Shown here piece by piece: positions 9,323-17,240 of a stretch of DNA of 64,000 nt (position 1 is the first letter of the stretch; each line of letters begins with the position of its first letter). The notes below the pieces were generated by a model. That model was not told where the DNA came from, searched no databases, and worked only from the letters and a program-made list of their open reading frames with translations. This DNA comes from Sphingobium sp. AS12 (GTDB taxonomy: Bacteria; Pseudomonadota; Alphaproteobacteria; Sphingomonadales; Sphingomonadaceae). The translations under genes and the position numbers were made by a program. The stretch spans positions 96,998-160,997 of the forward strand of contig NZ_JAHRGM010000093.1 of the NCBI RefSeq assembly GCF_019097845.1, given 5' to 3'.

Positions 9323-9345
9323 TCGGCCGATCCCTCGTCGGCCGA
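9323..9345. terminator. Hairpin after the autotransporter gene
   Basis: TCGGCCGA is repeated with a 7-base spacer; as the unit is self-complementary the two copies pair as an 8-bp stem. There is no clear T-tract, so this is a weak terminator candidate between the autotransporter gene and the cupin gene. Confidence 0.35.
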
Positions 9346-9400
9346 TCCTGTCGCGCCATGCGGGGTAAGCCATGGTCTTCATTGACAGGTGGAGGCAGGC

Positions 9401-10120
9401 ATGACGAGTGTGGCAACAATGGCGCAGGGGGTGACGCGCTCCTTTGTCGATCTGCGCGCCTGGGCGGCGGGCGTGACGGTGGCGGCGGGGGAGGGCGACG
9501 CCTTCCTGTCCGCCCGCGCGTTGCTGCCCCAGCCCGAAGGTCCGGTGACGATCGGGTTGATCGCCCTGCCGCAGGGCAGCGGATCGGTCGCGGTCCTGCC
9601 CGCCGACGAATTTGTCATCGTCGAATCCGGCAGCGTCCAGATTGACCAGCGCACGCTGAACGAAGGCGACAGCATTGTCCTGTGCGAAGGCGCAGGCTTC
9701 GACTGGATAGCGGCAGCCGACAGCCGCCTTCTCTTCGTGCGCCGCACCGGCGGCTCCGTAGCCGATGGCGCGATCATCCCGATCGACACCAAGGCTCCGC
9801 TCGAACCGTCGGGCGCGCCGCTTGCCGAACTGCTGGTCGGGCCGACCCCGTCCTGCCGTAACTTCACCGACTATCGCTCGGCCGATGGTGAATTTGTCTG
9901 CGGCACCTGGGATTCAACCCCCTATCACCGCCGTTCGATGGCCTATCGCCATTATGAGCTGATGTATCTGCTCGATGGCAGCGTCACCTTCGTCGATGGC
10001 GCGGGGGCGCAAGGGACGTTCGGCAAGGGCGATATCTTCCTGGTCGAACAGGGCGCATCATGCAGCTGGGACAGCCAGGTCCACGTCAAGAAGGTGTATG
10101 CCATCTACCGTCCGGCGTGA
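9401..10120 (+). CDS. Cupin domain-containing protein (cupin_3/DUF861-like)
   Basis: About 239 residues with two cupin-like halves. The C-terminal half reads GTWDSTPYHRRSMAYRHYE, then LLDGSVTFVDGAG and KGDIFLVEQGASCSW, the pattern of the cupin_3 (DUF861/EutQ-like) barrel. The N-terminal half has PADEFVIVESGSVQI and LNEGDSIVL, a second, more divergent barrel, so the protein is probably bicupin. The ATG at 9401 follows GGAGG with a five-base spacer; the frame also permits an upstream GTG at 9389 with no better signal. Function is unassigned; such proteins bind small molecules or metals. It converges with copD, leaving only 4 bp between the genes. Confidence 0.8.
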   Translation: MTSVATMAQGVTRSFVDLRAWAAGVTVAAGEGDAFLSARALLPQPEGPVTIGLIALPQGSGSVAVLPADEFVIVESGSVQIDQRTLNEGDSIVLCEGAGFDWIAAADSRLLFVRRTGGSVADGAIIPIDTKAPLEPSGAPLAELLVGPTPSCRNFTDYRSADGEFVCGTWDSTPYHRRSMAYRHYELMYLLDGSVTFVDGAGAQGTFGKGDIFLVEQGASCSWDSQVHVKKVYAIYRPA

Positions 10121-10124
10121 TGGC

Positions 10125-10976
10125 TCAGGCGAGGGGATCCAGCGTCCCCAGCCCGGCCACCAGCACCAAAATGCCGATCGCCGCGCCCGTCTCAAGCAAT
10201 AGTGAGAGACGCAGCGCGGCGATCGCGCCTTCAGCACCCCGCTCCAGCGCCGGGGTCAGCCGCCAGCGATTGAGCGCCGCCAGCCCCAGCATCGCGCCGA
10301 ACACAGCCAGCTTCGCGCCCAGCAGCCAGCCATAGCGGCTGCCCACCAGCGCAGGCAGGTCGGCCACGCCCACGATCATCAGGCTGTTGACCACCCCGGT
10401 CATGACCAGAGTGGCTACGAACAGGGTTCCCAGCAGCGAAAACTTCGCCAGCATCACCGCGACCCGATCAATATTGGGGCGGCGCGCCGTTACCGCGTGC
10501 AGCAATGCGGCCAGCGCTCCGATCCACCCCGAAGCTGCCCAGATATGCGCGACATCGGCGGCGCGGTGAACAGACCCGGCGACGTCTTCGGTTGCCCCCG
10601 CATGGCCGGTCCAGGCGATCGTTGCAGCGGCGACGGCGGCCGGGATCAATACCCAGCGATCCTGCCCGGCAACAGCCAGCACAAGAGCCGCCAGCAAGGC
10701 CACGCCCCGCACCACCAGCACCGGGCCGATCGGCGTCATCGTCAGCAAAATCTCTGCCGTCGCCCAGTCGGGCGGCAGTAACGGGGTGCCGGTCATGCTC
10801 GCCGCGCTGGCCAGCAGCCACAGCGCCGACAGCGCCATGCCTCCCAACGCCAGCGCGACCAGCAATGCGCGCTGCCCCGCCATGCCCATCGCCCACCAGA
10901 ATAATGGCAGGCCCATGAGCAGGGCCAGGTCGGCCATCAGGCCAAAGCGCGCCAGTAGCAGCATCCCCGCATCCAT
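10125..10976 (-). CDS. copD: Copper resistance protein D (CopD) family membrane protein
   Basis: 283 residues, almost entirely hydrophobic, with about eight TM helices. The pattern TGHAGATEDVAGSVHRAADVAHIWAA is the CopD core, with histidines on helices that in the family are thought to handle copper. It follows copC by 6 bp on the same strand, the standard copCD arrangement. CopC delivers periplasmic copper to the CopD inner-membrane protein; in proteobacteria the pair is linked to copper uptake or tolerance. It lies back to back with the copA/copB operon, giving a complete cop set in both orientations. Confidence 0.88.
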   Translation of the reverse strand: MDAGMLLLARFGLMADLALLMGLPLFWWAMGMAGQRALLVALALGGMALSALWLLASAASMTGTPLLPPDWATAEILLTMTPIGPVLVVRGVALLAALVLAVAGQDRWVLIPAAVAAATIAWTGHAGATEDVAGSVHRAADVAHIWAASGWIGALAALLHAVTARRPNIDRVAVMLAKFSLLGTLFVATLVMTGVVNSLMIVGVADLPALVGSRYGWLLGAKLAVFGAMLGLAALNRWRLTPALERGAEGAIAALRLSLLLETGAAIGILVLVAGLGTLDPLA

Positions 10977-10982
10977 GACGGC

Positions 10983-11363
10983 TTACTTGACCTTGAAGCT
11001 GTAGCCGCCTTCCATCTTGTGCTGGTCGGCGCCGACAATATGCCATTTCAGGTCATAGCTGCCAGCAGGGAGCGCGCGGGGCAGGGTGACGATCATCGTC
11101 TTGCCATCAGGCGCGACCACGGTTTTGAACCCCTTGATCGGCATCGGCGCATGATCGCTCATGCCCGGCATCCCGGTCATGACCAGATCGATGCCCGAAA
11201 GCGGCCCCAGGAATTTCTCGGAAAAAGTGAGAGTCAGCTTGGTCGGCTTGGCCACGGTCGCATTGGCGGCGGGGCTGGACGACAGGAGTTTGCTATGGGC
11301 CAGCGCCGTACCGGGCAGGATGGCGATCGACAGGGCGATGGCGGCGGTCAGGAAACGGGACAT
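10983..11363 (-). CDS. copC: Periplasmic copper-binding protein CopC
   Basis: 126 residues. A Sec signal peptide (MSRFLTAAIALSIAILPG, cleavage after ALA) leaves a mature N-terminus HSKLLSSSPA, where the His at or near position 1 is the Cu(II) ligand typical of CopC. Further features are MTGMPGMSDHAPM, a Met/His copper-binding loop, and LKWHIVGADQHKMEGGYSFKV, the conserved C-terminal beta strand with His. The start at 11363 has GGAGAAG upstream; the longer frame from 11423 runs back into the divergent promoter region and lacks a ribosome site. It is the first gene of a copCD unit. Confidence 0.9.
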   Translation of the reverse strand: MSRFLTAAIALSIAILPGTALAHSKLLSSSPAANATVAKPTKLTLTFSEKFLGPLSGIDLVMTGMPGMSDHAPMPIKGFKTVVAPDGKTMIVTLPRALPAGSYDLKWHIVGADQHKMEGGYSFKVK

Positions 11364-11508
11364 GCGGACTTCTCCATGATGGTGGTTAGGGGATATTACG
11401 CATGGACTTGCCCGACCCCTCATCGCAGGTGCATGATTTTTTGTCCTCGCCGGATGAGGGATCGGCGCGCGCCGCGCGTATGCCGCGATGAGGATGGAGC
11501 ATGTGCAA
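11364..11508. promoter_or_regulatory. Divergent control region copC / cnrYXH-like operon
   Basis: 145 bp between the starts of copC (minus) and the anti-sigma gene (plus). It contains an 8-bp inverted repeat, CCCTCATC at 11417-11424 and GATGAGGG at 11453-11460, around a T-rich stretch. I cannot identify ECF promoter hexamers with confidence, but this is where sigma-dependent promoters for both directions should lie. Confidence 0.45.
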
Positions 11509-11769
11509 ATGAGTGATCTTGATCAGTTGCTGGGGCAGATACGCGCGATGCCGGCCGACGCCCGGCTGGAGCAGATGGACGGCGCGGTCATGCAGGCTGT
11601 TGTCTGCCGCCGCGAACAGGGCATGGCACGGCGCAGCCTGATGCTCGCCGGATTGCTGGCGCTCGGCATCGGCTGGGCGGGCAGCATCGTGCCGTCGGCG
11701 CCCGCGCAGGCCGCCTCCACGCCGATCGGCATGTCGGATTACGCGCCGTCGCGTCTGCTCGGCCAATGA
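11509..11769 (+). CDS. Small membrane protein, probable CnrY-like anti-sigma factor
   Basis: 86 residues: about 35 hydrophilic residues (MSDLDQLLGQIRAMPADARLEQMDG), then a single TM helix (SLMLAGLLALGIGWAGSIV), then a short periplasmic tail. Topology and position directly before a CnrX-like sensor and a CnrH-like sigma factor match CnrY, which holds the sigma factor at the membrane. Sequence similarity alone would not identify it, so the call rests on context. Start 11509 has GGAG nine bases upstream; the in-frame ATG at 11488 has none. Its stop overlaps the sensor start (ATGA). Confidence 0.65.
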   Translation: MSDLDQLLGQIRAMPADARLEQMDGAVMQAVVCRREQGMARRSLMLAGLLALGIGWAGSIVPSAPAQAASTPIGMSDYAPSRLLGQ

Positions 11770-12206
11770 GCCTGAAGCGCTACCTGCTCGTCGCGCTGGT
11801 CGCCTTCGCCGCTGCACTGGCGGCGGTGCTGTGCGCGCGGTTGTGGATCGCGCCGCCGCCGCGCGTGGAAAGCGAAGTCCATGCCCTGCTGCATGAGAAG
11901 CTGACGCTCGATGCGGCCCAGGAACAGCGCATCCACGCGCTCGAAGCCGCCTTCGCCATTCGCCGCGAAGCGCTGGAGGCGGAAATGCGCGCCGACAATG
12001 CCCGGCTGGCGCAGGCGATTGCGGCGGAACATGGCTATGGCCCGCAGGTCGGCCAAGCCGTGGACCGCACCCATCATGTCATGGGCGCGCTGCAAAAGGA
12101 GACGCTCCAGCATATTTTCGCGATGCGCGCGGTGCTGCGCCCCGATCAGGCGGCCCAGTTTGACGCGGCCGTCGTCAAGGCACTGACCCAGCCCGCCCCC
12201 CGGTGA
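11766..12206 (+). CDS. Periplasmic heavy-metal sensor, CnrX-like
   Basis: 146 residues. One N-terminal membrane anchor (residues ~5-27) carries a periplasmic helical domain. His39, His43, Glu60, His116 and Met120 reproduce the spacing of the Ni/Co ligands of Cupriavidus CnrX (His42, His46, Glu63, His119, Met123) with a constant offset of three. In that system metal binding makes CnrX release CnrY and so frees the sigma factor CnrH. The gene overlaps both neighbours (ATGA upstream, GTGA downstream). Which metal is sensed is open: the ligand set suggests Ni/Co capability, while the downstream copAB suggests copper. Confidence 0.85.
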   Translation: MSLKRYLLVALVAFAAALAAVLCARLWIAPPPRVESEVHALLHEKLTLDAAQEQRIHALEAAFAIRREALEAEMRADNARLAQAIAAEHGYGPQVGQAVDRTHHVMGALQKETLQHIFAMRAVLRPDQAAQFDAAVVKALTQPAPR

Positions 12207-12778
12207 GTGCAGCCGAACCCGATGACAGGGCGCTGGCCACGCTGGCGCTGGCCGGGCATCAGGATGCTTATGCCGCGTTGATGCGACGGCACCGCGATGC
12301 CGTGTGGCGATTGGCGCGCGGCCATGTCGGCGATGGCGACGAAGCGCTCGACATCACGCAGGAGGTATTTGTTGCCGCCTTTGCCGCGTTGGGCCGTTAT
12401 GATGGCGCGCGCCCGTTTCGCACATGGATCGCGCGGATCACGCTCAACAAATGCCGCGACTGGGGCCGCCGCCGCGCGGTACGGCGCTTCTTCGCCTTTG
12501 CTCGCCCCATCGACGAAGCCGGCGATATCGCCGACGCCGCGTCAGACCCGGAACAGGCGCTGCAATCGCAGCGCGAACTCGCCCGCATCAACGCCGCCAT
12601 CGCCGCGCTGCCCACGACGCTGAAGGATGTGCTGCTGCTCCGCACGATCGAGGCGATGAGCCAGGCGGATACCGCCGCCGCGCTGGGCCTGACCGAAAAG
12701 GCGGTCGAAACCCGCCTCTATCGCGCGCGCGCAAAATTGTCGGAAAGTTTGAGGGATGACGCCTTGCCCCGCGTATGA
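12203..12778 (+). CDS. ECF RNA polymerase sigma factor, CnrH-like
   Basis: 191 residues. The sigma-2 region lies at about residues 20-85 (HRDAVWRLARGHVGDGDEALDITQEVFVAAF is the typical region 2.1-2.3, split here by ordinary variation). The sigma-4 region lies at about 130-180 (LPTTLKDVLLLRTIEAMSQADTAAAL, then VETRLYRARAKL). It starts at a GTG that overlaps the sensor stop, so YXH are translationally coupled. By analogy with CnrYXH it should be held by the upstream membrane protein and released upon metal binding, then transcribe its own operon and the cop genes. The copA start lies only 6 bp downstream. Confidence 0.88.
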   Translation: MSAAEPDDRALATLALAGHQDAYAALMRRHRDAVWRLARGHVGDGDEALDITQEVFVAAFAALGRYDGARPFRTWIARITLNKCRDWGRRRAVRRFFAFARPIDEAGDIADAASDPEQALQSQRELARINAAIAALPTTLKDVLLLRTIEAMSQADTAAALGLTEKAVETRLYRARAKLSESLRDDALPRV

Positions 12779-12784
12779 AGGGGC

Positions 12785-14524
12785 ATGACCAACCTGACCC
12801 TCGACCGCCGCACCCTGTTCAAAAGCGCCGCTGCCCTTGGCCTCGCCAACGCTTTCCCCGCCTGGGCGCAAAGCGGCACGCACGGCCTGCACCCCGCACC
12901 GGGCGTCCTGTCGGGCGAAACCATAGCACTGACCGTGGCCGACAGTCATTTCGCCACCGGTGGACGATCTGCCCACGCGATCACCATCAACGGCACCGTC
13001 CCCGCGCCGCTGATCCGGTTGCGCGAAGGGCAGAATGTCCGTCTGTCCGTCACCAATCGTCTGAAAGAGGACACATCGATCCACTGGCACGGCCTGATCG
13101 TCCCCTTCCAGATGGACGGCGTGCCGGGCGTCAGTTTCCCCGGCATCGCGCCGGGCGAAACCTTCCATTATGAATTCCCCATCCGCCAGTCGGGTACCTA
13201 CTGGTATCACAGCCATTCGGGGATGCAGGAGGCGATGGGCCATTATGGCCCGATCGTCATCGATCCCGCTGGCGTCGATCCGGTGCAGGCGACGCGCGAG
13301 CATGTGATCGTCCTGTCCGACTGGTCGCCGGTCCACCCCCATGTGCAGCTCAAGCGCCTGAAGCAATCGGGCGGCTATTATAATATGCAGCGCCAGACTC
13401 TGGCCGGATTGCTCAAGGGCAAGGACCAGCCCCTCAAGGACCGGATCGACTGGGGCAAGATGCGGATGGACCCGACCGATATTTCGGACGTCACCGGCTC
13501 CACCTACAGCTTTCTGGTCAATGGCCATGGTATAGCGGAAAACTGGACCGGGCTGTTCACGCCGGGCGAGCGGGTCCGCCTGCGCATCATCAATGCATCG
13601 GCCATGACCAATTTCAACGTGCGCCTTCCCGGCCTGCCCATGACCGTGGTGCAATGCGACGGCCAGCATGTCCAGCCGGTCGAGACCGACGAATTCCAGA
13701 TCGGCATCGCCGAAACCTATGACGTGATCGTCCAGCCGACCGACGCCACCGCCTATGCCCTGATCGCCGAAGCCATCGACCGCTCCGGCCTGGTCCGCGC
13801 GACACTCGCGCCGCAGATCGGCATGGTCGCGGCCATCCCGCCGCTGCGCGCCCGGCCTCTCCTCACCATGAAGGATATGGGAATGGACATGGCCGGCATG
13901 GACATGGGGCAGGGAGGTGTGATCGACCTCAGCCAACCCGCAAATGAGAGCATGGCGGGGCATAGTATGAAGATGCTCGACCCCTCGGTCGCGCCCAATG
14001 TGCCGATGGGACCGGGGGTGGCTACGCTCTCCTCCATGCCCGCCGACCGCACGGCGGACCGGCCTACGGGGCTGGAGGATGTCGACCATCGCGTCCTTAC
14101 CTATGCCGACCTGCGATCGCTGGAACCCAACGAAGATGCGCGCTCCCCGACCCGGTCGATCGACATTCACCTGACCGCCAATATGGAACGCTATATGTGG
14201 TCCTTCGACGGGGTGAAGCTGTCGGACGGCGCAGACCCCATCGCTTTCCGCCATATGGAGCGGGTGCGCGTCACCCTGATCAACGACACGATGATGCCGC
14301 ACCCCATCCATATCCACGGCCATTTCTTCCAGCTGATCACTGGCGAGGATGCGGCCCACAACCCGCGCAAGCATACGGTCAACGTCCTGCCCGGCGGCAA
14401 GATCAGTTTCGACCTGACCGCCGATGCGCTGGGCGACTGGGCGTTCCACTGTCACATGCTGATGCACATGCATACGGGGATGATGCGCGTCGTGACTGTC
14501 CGCCACGCGGAGGACGCGGCATGA
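12785..14524 (+). CDS. copA: Copper resistance multicopper oxidase CopA
   Basis: 579 residues. A Tat signal (LDRRTLFKSAAALG, cleavage after AWA) leads to a three-domain multicopper oxidase. Copper sites visible are IHWHGL (His100/His102), WYHSHS, HPIHIHGHFFQL and the C-terminal HCHMLMHMHTGM, which includes the type 1 copper Cys and Met. A Met-rich insertion (MKDMGMDMAGMDMGQGG) is the CopA hallmark and probably binds Cu(I). It oxidises Cu(I) to Cu(II) in the periplasm. Preceded by AAGGGG and followed by copB with ATGA overlap. Length matches PcoA/CopA (about 600 aa). Confidence 0.95.
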   Translation: MTNLTLDRRTLFKSAAALGLANAFPAWAQSGTHGLHPAPGVLSGETIALTVADSHFATGGRSAHAITINGTVPAPLIRLREGQNVRLSVTNRLKEDTSIHWHGLIVPFQMDGVPGVSFPGIAPGETFHYEFPIRQSGTYWYHSHSGMQEAMGHYGPIVIDPAGVDPVQATREHVIVLSDWSPVHPHVQLKRLKQSGGYYNMQRQTLAGLLKGKDQPLKDRIDWGKMRMDPTDISDVTGSTYSFLVNGHGIAENWTGLFTPGERVRLRIINASAMTNFNVRLPGLPMTVVQCDGQHVQPVETDEFQIGIAETYDVIVQPTDATAYALIAEAIDRSGLVRATLAPQIGMVAAIPPLRARPLLTMKDMGMDMAGMDMGQGGVIDLSQPANESMAGHSMKMLDPSVAPNVPMGPGVATLSSMPADRTADRPTGLEDVDHRVLTYADLRSLEPNEDARSPTRSIDIHLTANMERYMWSFDGVKLSDGADPIAFRHMERVRVTLINDTMMPHPIHIHGHFFQLITGEDAAHNPRKHTVNVLPGGKISFDLTADALGDWAFHCHMLMHMHTGMMRVVTVRHAEDAA

Positions 14525-15429
14525 AGCGCCTGATCGCCGCCCTGCTGCTGGCCAGCACCGCCACACCCGCACTGGCACAAATGGACCATAGCCAGATGGA
14601 CCATGGCGTACACCAGACGTCGCCTGCGCCGGAAGCCACGCCTGCCGATCCCCATGCCGGTCACACCATGCCGGCGACCGACGACAGCGTGCCGCAGGGT
14701 GATGCCCCGCCGATCCCGACCGACCATGCCGCCGAAGCCTTCTACCCCGCCGCCACCATGGCCCGCGCCCGCGCCGCCATGATCAAGGAAAGCGGCGGCA
14801 TGAGTTTCTCGCAGCTGATGCTCGACCGCCTCGAATATCGCGCGCACAAGGGCGCGAACGGTTACGCATGGGAGGGCGAGGGCTGGATCGGCGGCGACAT
14901 CAACCGTTTCGCGTTCAAGACCGAAGGCGAGGGCGAAGTCGGCGGCGCGCTTGAAAGCGCGGAACTACAGGCGCTCTACAGCCGGGCGCTCAACCCCTGG
15001 TTCAATGTCGAGGCGGGTGTGCGGCAGGATTTCCGCCCGCAACCCCAACGCACTTACGCCGTGGTCGGTATCGAAGGCCTCGCTCCTTACTGGTTCGAGG
15101 TCGGTGCGCAGGCGTTCCTGTCCACGAAGGGCGACGCCCATCTCCGGCTGGAGGGCAGCTACGACCAGCGCATCACCCAGCGCCTGATCCTGCAACCCGC
15201 CGCCGAAATGAATATCGCCGCGCAGGACGTGCCGGAATTGGGCATCGGGTCGGGTATCTCCGACATCGAACTGGGCCTGCGCCTGCGCTACGAATTCGCC
15301 CGCGAATTTGCGCCCTATGTCGGCGTCCACTGGGAACGCAAGCTGGGCGACACCGCCCGCTATGCGCGCGCGGCGGGGGAGGGCGCGTCAGCCACCAGTC
15401 TGGTGATGGGCGTGCGTTTCTGGTTTTGA
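14521..15429 (+). CDS. copB: Outer-membrane copper resistance protein CopB
   Basis: 302 residues. Sec signal peptide (MKRLIAALLLASTATPALA), then a Met/His-rich segment (MDHSQMDHGVHQ, HAGHTMP) typical of CopB/PcoB copper scavenging. The rest is a beta-barrel-like domain (LMLDRLEYR, YAWEGEGWIGGDINRFAFKTEGEGEVGGALE split over the region) with an aromatic C-terminus MGVRFWF, an outer-membrane signature. The start at 14521 overlaps copA by 4 nt; the open frame from 14197 is merely a shadow inside copA. It works with CopA in periplasmic/outer-membrane copper sequestration. Confidence 0.93.
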   Translation: MKRLIAALLLASTATPALAQMDHSQMDHGVHQTSPAPEATPADPHAGHTMPATDDSVPQGDAPPIPTDHAAEAFYPAATMARARAAMIKESGGMSFSQLMLDRLEYRAHKGANGYAWEGEGWIGGDINRFAFKTEGEGEVGGALESAELQALYSRALNPWFNVEAGVRQDFRPQPQRTYAVVGIEGLAPYWFEVGAQAFLSTKGDAHLRLEGSYDQRITQRLILQPAAEMNIAAQDVPELGIGSGISDIELGLRLRYEFAREFAPYVGVHWERKLGDTARYARAAGEGASATSLVMGVRFWF

Positions 15430-15442
15430 CCTGAACTACCCC

Positions 15443-15482
15443 CCTCCGTTCGTTTCTCGACTTCGCTCGAAACGAACGGAGG
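15443..15482. terminator. Inverted repeat between convergent copB and M20 genes
   Basis: CCTCCGTTCGTTT pairs with AAACGAACGGAGG across a 14-base loop. It sits exactly between two convergent genes and shares its core (CGTTT..TTCGCTCGAAACGAACG) with the inverted repeat at 59402-59468, so it looks like a dispersed element serving as a bidirectional terminator. Confidence 0.65.
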
Positions 15483-15489
15483 TTTGTGC

Positions 15490-16635
15490 TTACCCCAAAT
15501 GCCGCTCGACCAGCGCGACATGCAGCCGGATACCCAGCCCCAGCACATCGTCGTTGAAATCATAATGCGGGTTGTGCAGCGGTGCCCCGCCGTCCGGTTT
15601 TGCCTGACCCAGCCAGATATAGGCGCCCTTGCACGCTTGCAGCATGAAGGCGAAATCCTCTGACGTGAAGGCGGGATCGGGCGCCAGTTGCGCTATGCCA
15701 ACGGTCGCGGCGGCGTCCAGCGCCTCCTGCGCCGCTTCGGCATCGTTGATCGTCGCCGGATAGTAACGCTGATAATCGACTGTCGCGCTCAAGCCATTGG
15801 CCAGTGCCACACCGGCCGCGATCTCGCGGATCGACGCTTCGATCTTGTCCTGTACCGCTGGATCGAACGTCCGCACCGTCCCGCCGATGCGAACCTCGGC
15901 GGGGATCACATTATGCGTATGCCCGCCATGGATTTGCGTGATCGACAGCACCGCCGATGCGGTCGGCGCGATCCGGCGCGCTATGATCGCGTTCATCTGC
16001 GTCACAAGGCTGGCCGCCGCCAGGATGGCGTCGGGCGTATCCTGCGGAATCGCGGCATGGCCACCGCGCCCTTCCAGCACGATCTCAAACTTGTCCGCCG
16101 CACCCATGATCGGGCCGGGCCGGGTCGCGATGGTGCCGGCGGGCAGATCGGGCCAGTTATGCAGTCCGAACACCCGGTCGCACGGGAAGCGCTCGAACAG
16201 CCCTTCCTGCACCATCTCGCGCGCGCCGCCCTGCCCCTCTTCGGCGGGCTGGAAGAAGAAATTGACTGTCCCGTCGAAATTGCGGCTGCGCGTCAGTTGC
16301 TGCGCCGCGCCCAGCAGCATCGCGACATGGCCGTCATGGCCGCAGCCGTGGAAGGTGCCCGGCGTCTTGCTGGCCCAGGGCAGGTTGGTCTGCTCCTCGA
16401 TCGGCAGGGCGTCCATGTCCGCGCGCAGCCCGATGCTGCGCCCCGACGCGCCGTTGCGCAACACGCCCACCACGCCCGTCCGCCCGATCCCCTCATGCAC
16501 TTCCAGCCCCAGCGCGTGCAGCTGCTCGGCAATCCGCCCGGCGGTGCGATGCTCGCAAAAGCCCAGTTCCGGGTGCGCATGAATGTCGCGGCGGAACGCG
16601 ATCAGCGGGTCAATCAGATCAGCAATATCGGTCAT
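15490..16635 (-). CDS. M20 family amidohydrolase (hippurate hydrolase / N-acyl-amino-acid deacylase type)
   Basis: 381 residues. Metal and catalytic motifs are present: RRDIHAHPELGF, GCGHDGHVAML, FFQPAEEGQGGAREM and a C-terminal FTSEDFAFML. This is the M20D subfamily, which removes acyl groups from amino acids (hippurate, IAA conjugates, N-acetyl amino acids). The substrate is not determined. The MTDIADLIDP start is chosen because the extra 29 codons in the open frame lie within an inverted repeat. It is the last gene of a minus-strand run with an Lrp regulator and an aminotransferase, suggesting amino-acid or amine breakdown. Confidence 0.88.
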   Translation of the reverse strand: MTDIADLIDPLIAFRRDIHAHPELGFCEHRTAGRIAEQLHALGLEVHEGIGRTGVVGVLRNGASGRSIGLRADMDALPIEEQTNLPWASKTPGTFHGCGHDGHVAMLLGAAQQLTRSRNFDGTVNFFFQPAEEGQGGAREMVQEGLFERFPCDRVFGLHNWPDLPAGTIATRPGPIMGAADKFEIVLEGRGGHAAIPQDTPDAILAAASLVTQMNAIIARRIAPTASAVLSITQIHGGHTHNVIPAEVRIGGTVRTFDPAVQDKIEASIREIAAGVALANGLSATVDYQRYYPATINDAEAAQEALDAAATVGIAQLAPDPAFTSEDFAFMLQACKGAYIWLGQAKPDGGAPLHNPHYDFNDDVLGLGIRLHVALVERHLG

Positions 16636-16645
16636 AAAATATCGT

Positions 16646-16707
16646 GTTCCCGCGCAGGCGGGAACCCGGTCCCGCCGTTTCGACTTGGTTCCCGCCTGCG
16701 CGGGAAC
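16646..16707. repeat. REP-like palindrome pair, copy A
   Basis: GTTCCCGCGCAGGCGGGAAC at 16646-16665 and its exact reverse complement at 16688-16707 are separated by 22 bases. Each arm is also internally palindromic. The same 20-mer occurs at 56454-56473. It lies between the M20 and Lrp genes. Dispersed repeats of this kind are common in sphingomonad genomes. Confidence 0.9.
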
Positions 16708-16725
16708 CCACCTCGCCCCCAAATC

Positions 16726-17220
16726 CTAACGCTGCTCACCGAACAGATGCTGGATCGGATAATGATGTTTGATGAAGGGCGATTTGATCACGACATAGCT
16801 GAAATATTTTTCGATGCCGTAATCGCTTTCCAGCATCCCCTCGATGATCGACTGATAATGGCCGACGCCGCGCGTCACGAATTTCAGCAGATAGTCGTAT
16901 CCGCCGCTGACCAGATGACATTCGACGATTTCGTCCAGCTTGCGGATGCGCGTCTCGAACCGGGAAAAGTCGCCCGACCGATGCTCGCTCAGCGTGACTT
17001 CGGTAAAGACGGTCAGAAATTCGCCCAGCTTGTGCAGGTTGATATGCGCGCCATAGCCGGTGATATAGCCCGCCTTCTCCAGCCGTTTCACGCGGGTGAG
17101 GCAGGGGCTGGGGGAAAGGCCGACCGCATCGGCCAGTTCGACATTGGTGATCCGGCCCGACTGCTGAAGCTGCGTCAGGATTTTCAGGTCGATCCTGTCC
17201 AGTCTGGGTCCGCCCAACAT
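16726..17220 (-). CDS. Lrp/AsnC family transcriptional regulator
   Basis: 164 residues. N-terminal winged helix (LDRIDLKILTQLQQSGRITN, then LADAVGLSPSPCLTRVKRLE) and C-terminal RAM effector domain (TEVTLSEHRSGDFSRFE...VSGGYDYLLKFV). The family senses amino acids and oligomerises on DNA. It is located 20 bp downstream of the class III aminotransferase and upstream of the amidohydrolase on the same strand, so it probably controls this amine/amino-acid cluster. A GGGAGCAAGGAC stretch supplies the ribosome site. Length is normal for the family. Confidence 0.92.
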   Translation of the reverse strand: MLGGPRLDRIDLKILTQLQQSGRITNVELADAVGLSPSPCLTRVKRLEKAGYITGYGAHINLHKLGEFLTVFTEVTLSEHRSGDFSRFETRIRKLDEIVECHLVSGGYDYLLKFVTRGVGHYQSIIEGMLESDYGIEKYFSYVVIKSPFIKHHYPIQHLFGEQR

Positions 17221-17240
17221 GTCCTTGCTCCCCCTTATAT

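Noticed and set aside
12542..14578. 678-codon open frame antisense to copA
   Set aside because: It mirrors copA codon structure in a GC-rich genome, has no ribosome site or recognised motifs, and copA has full multicopper oxidase motifs.
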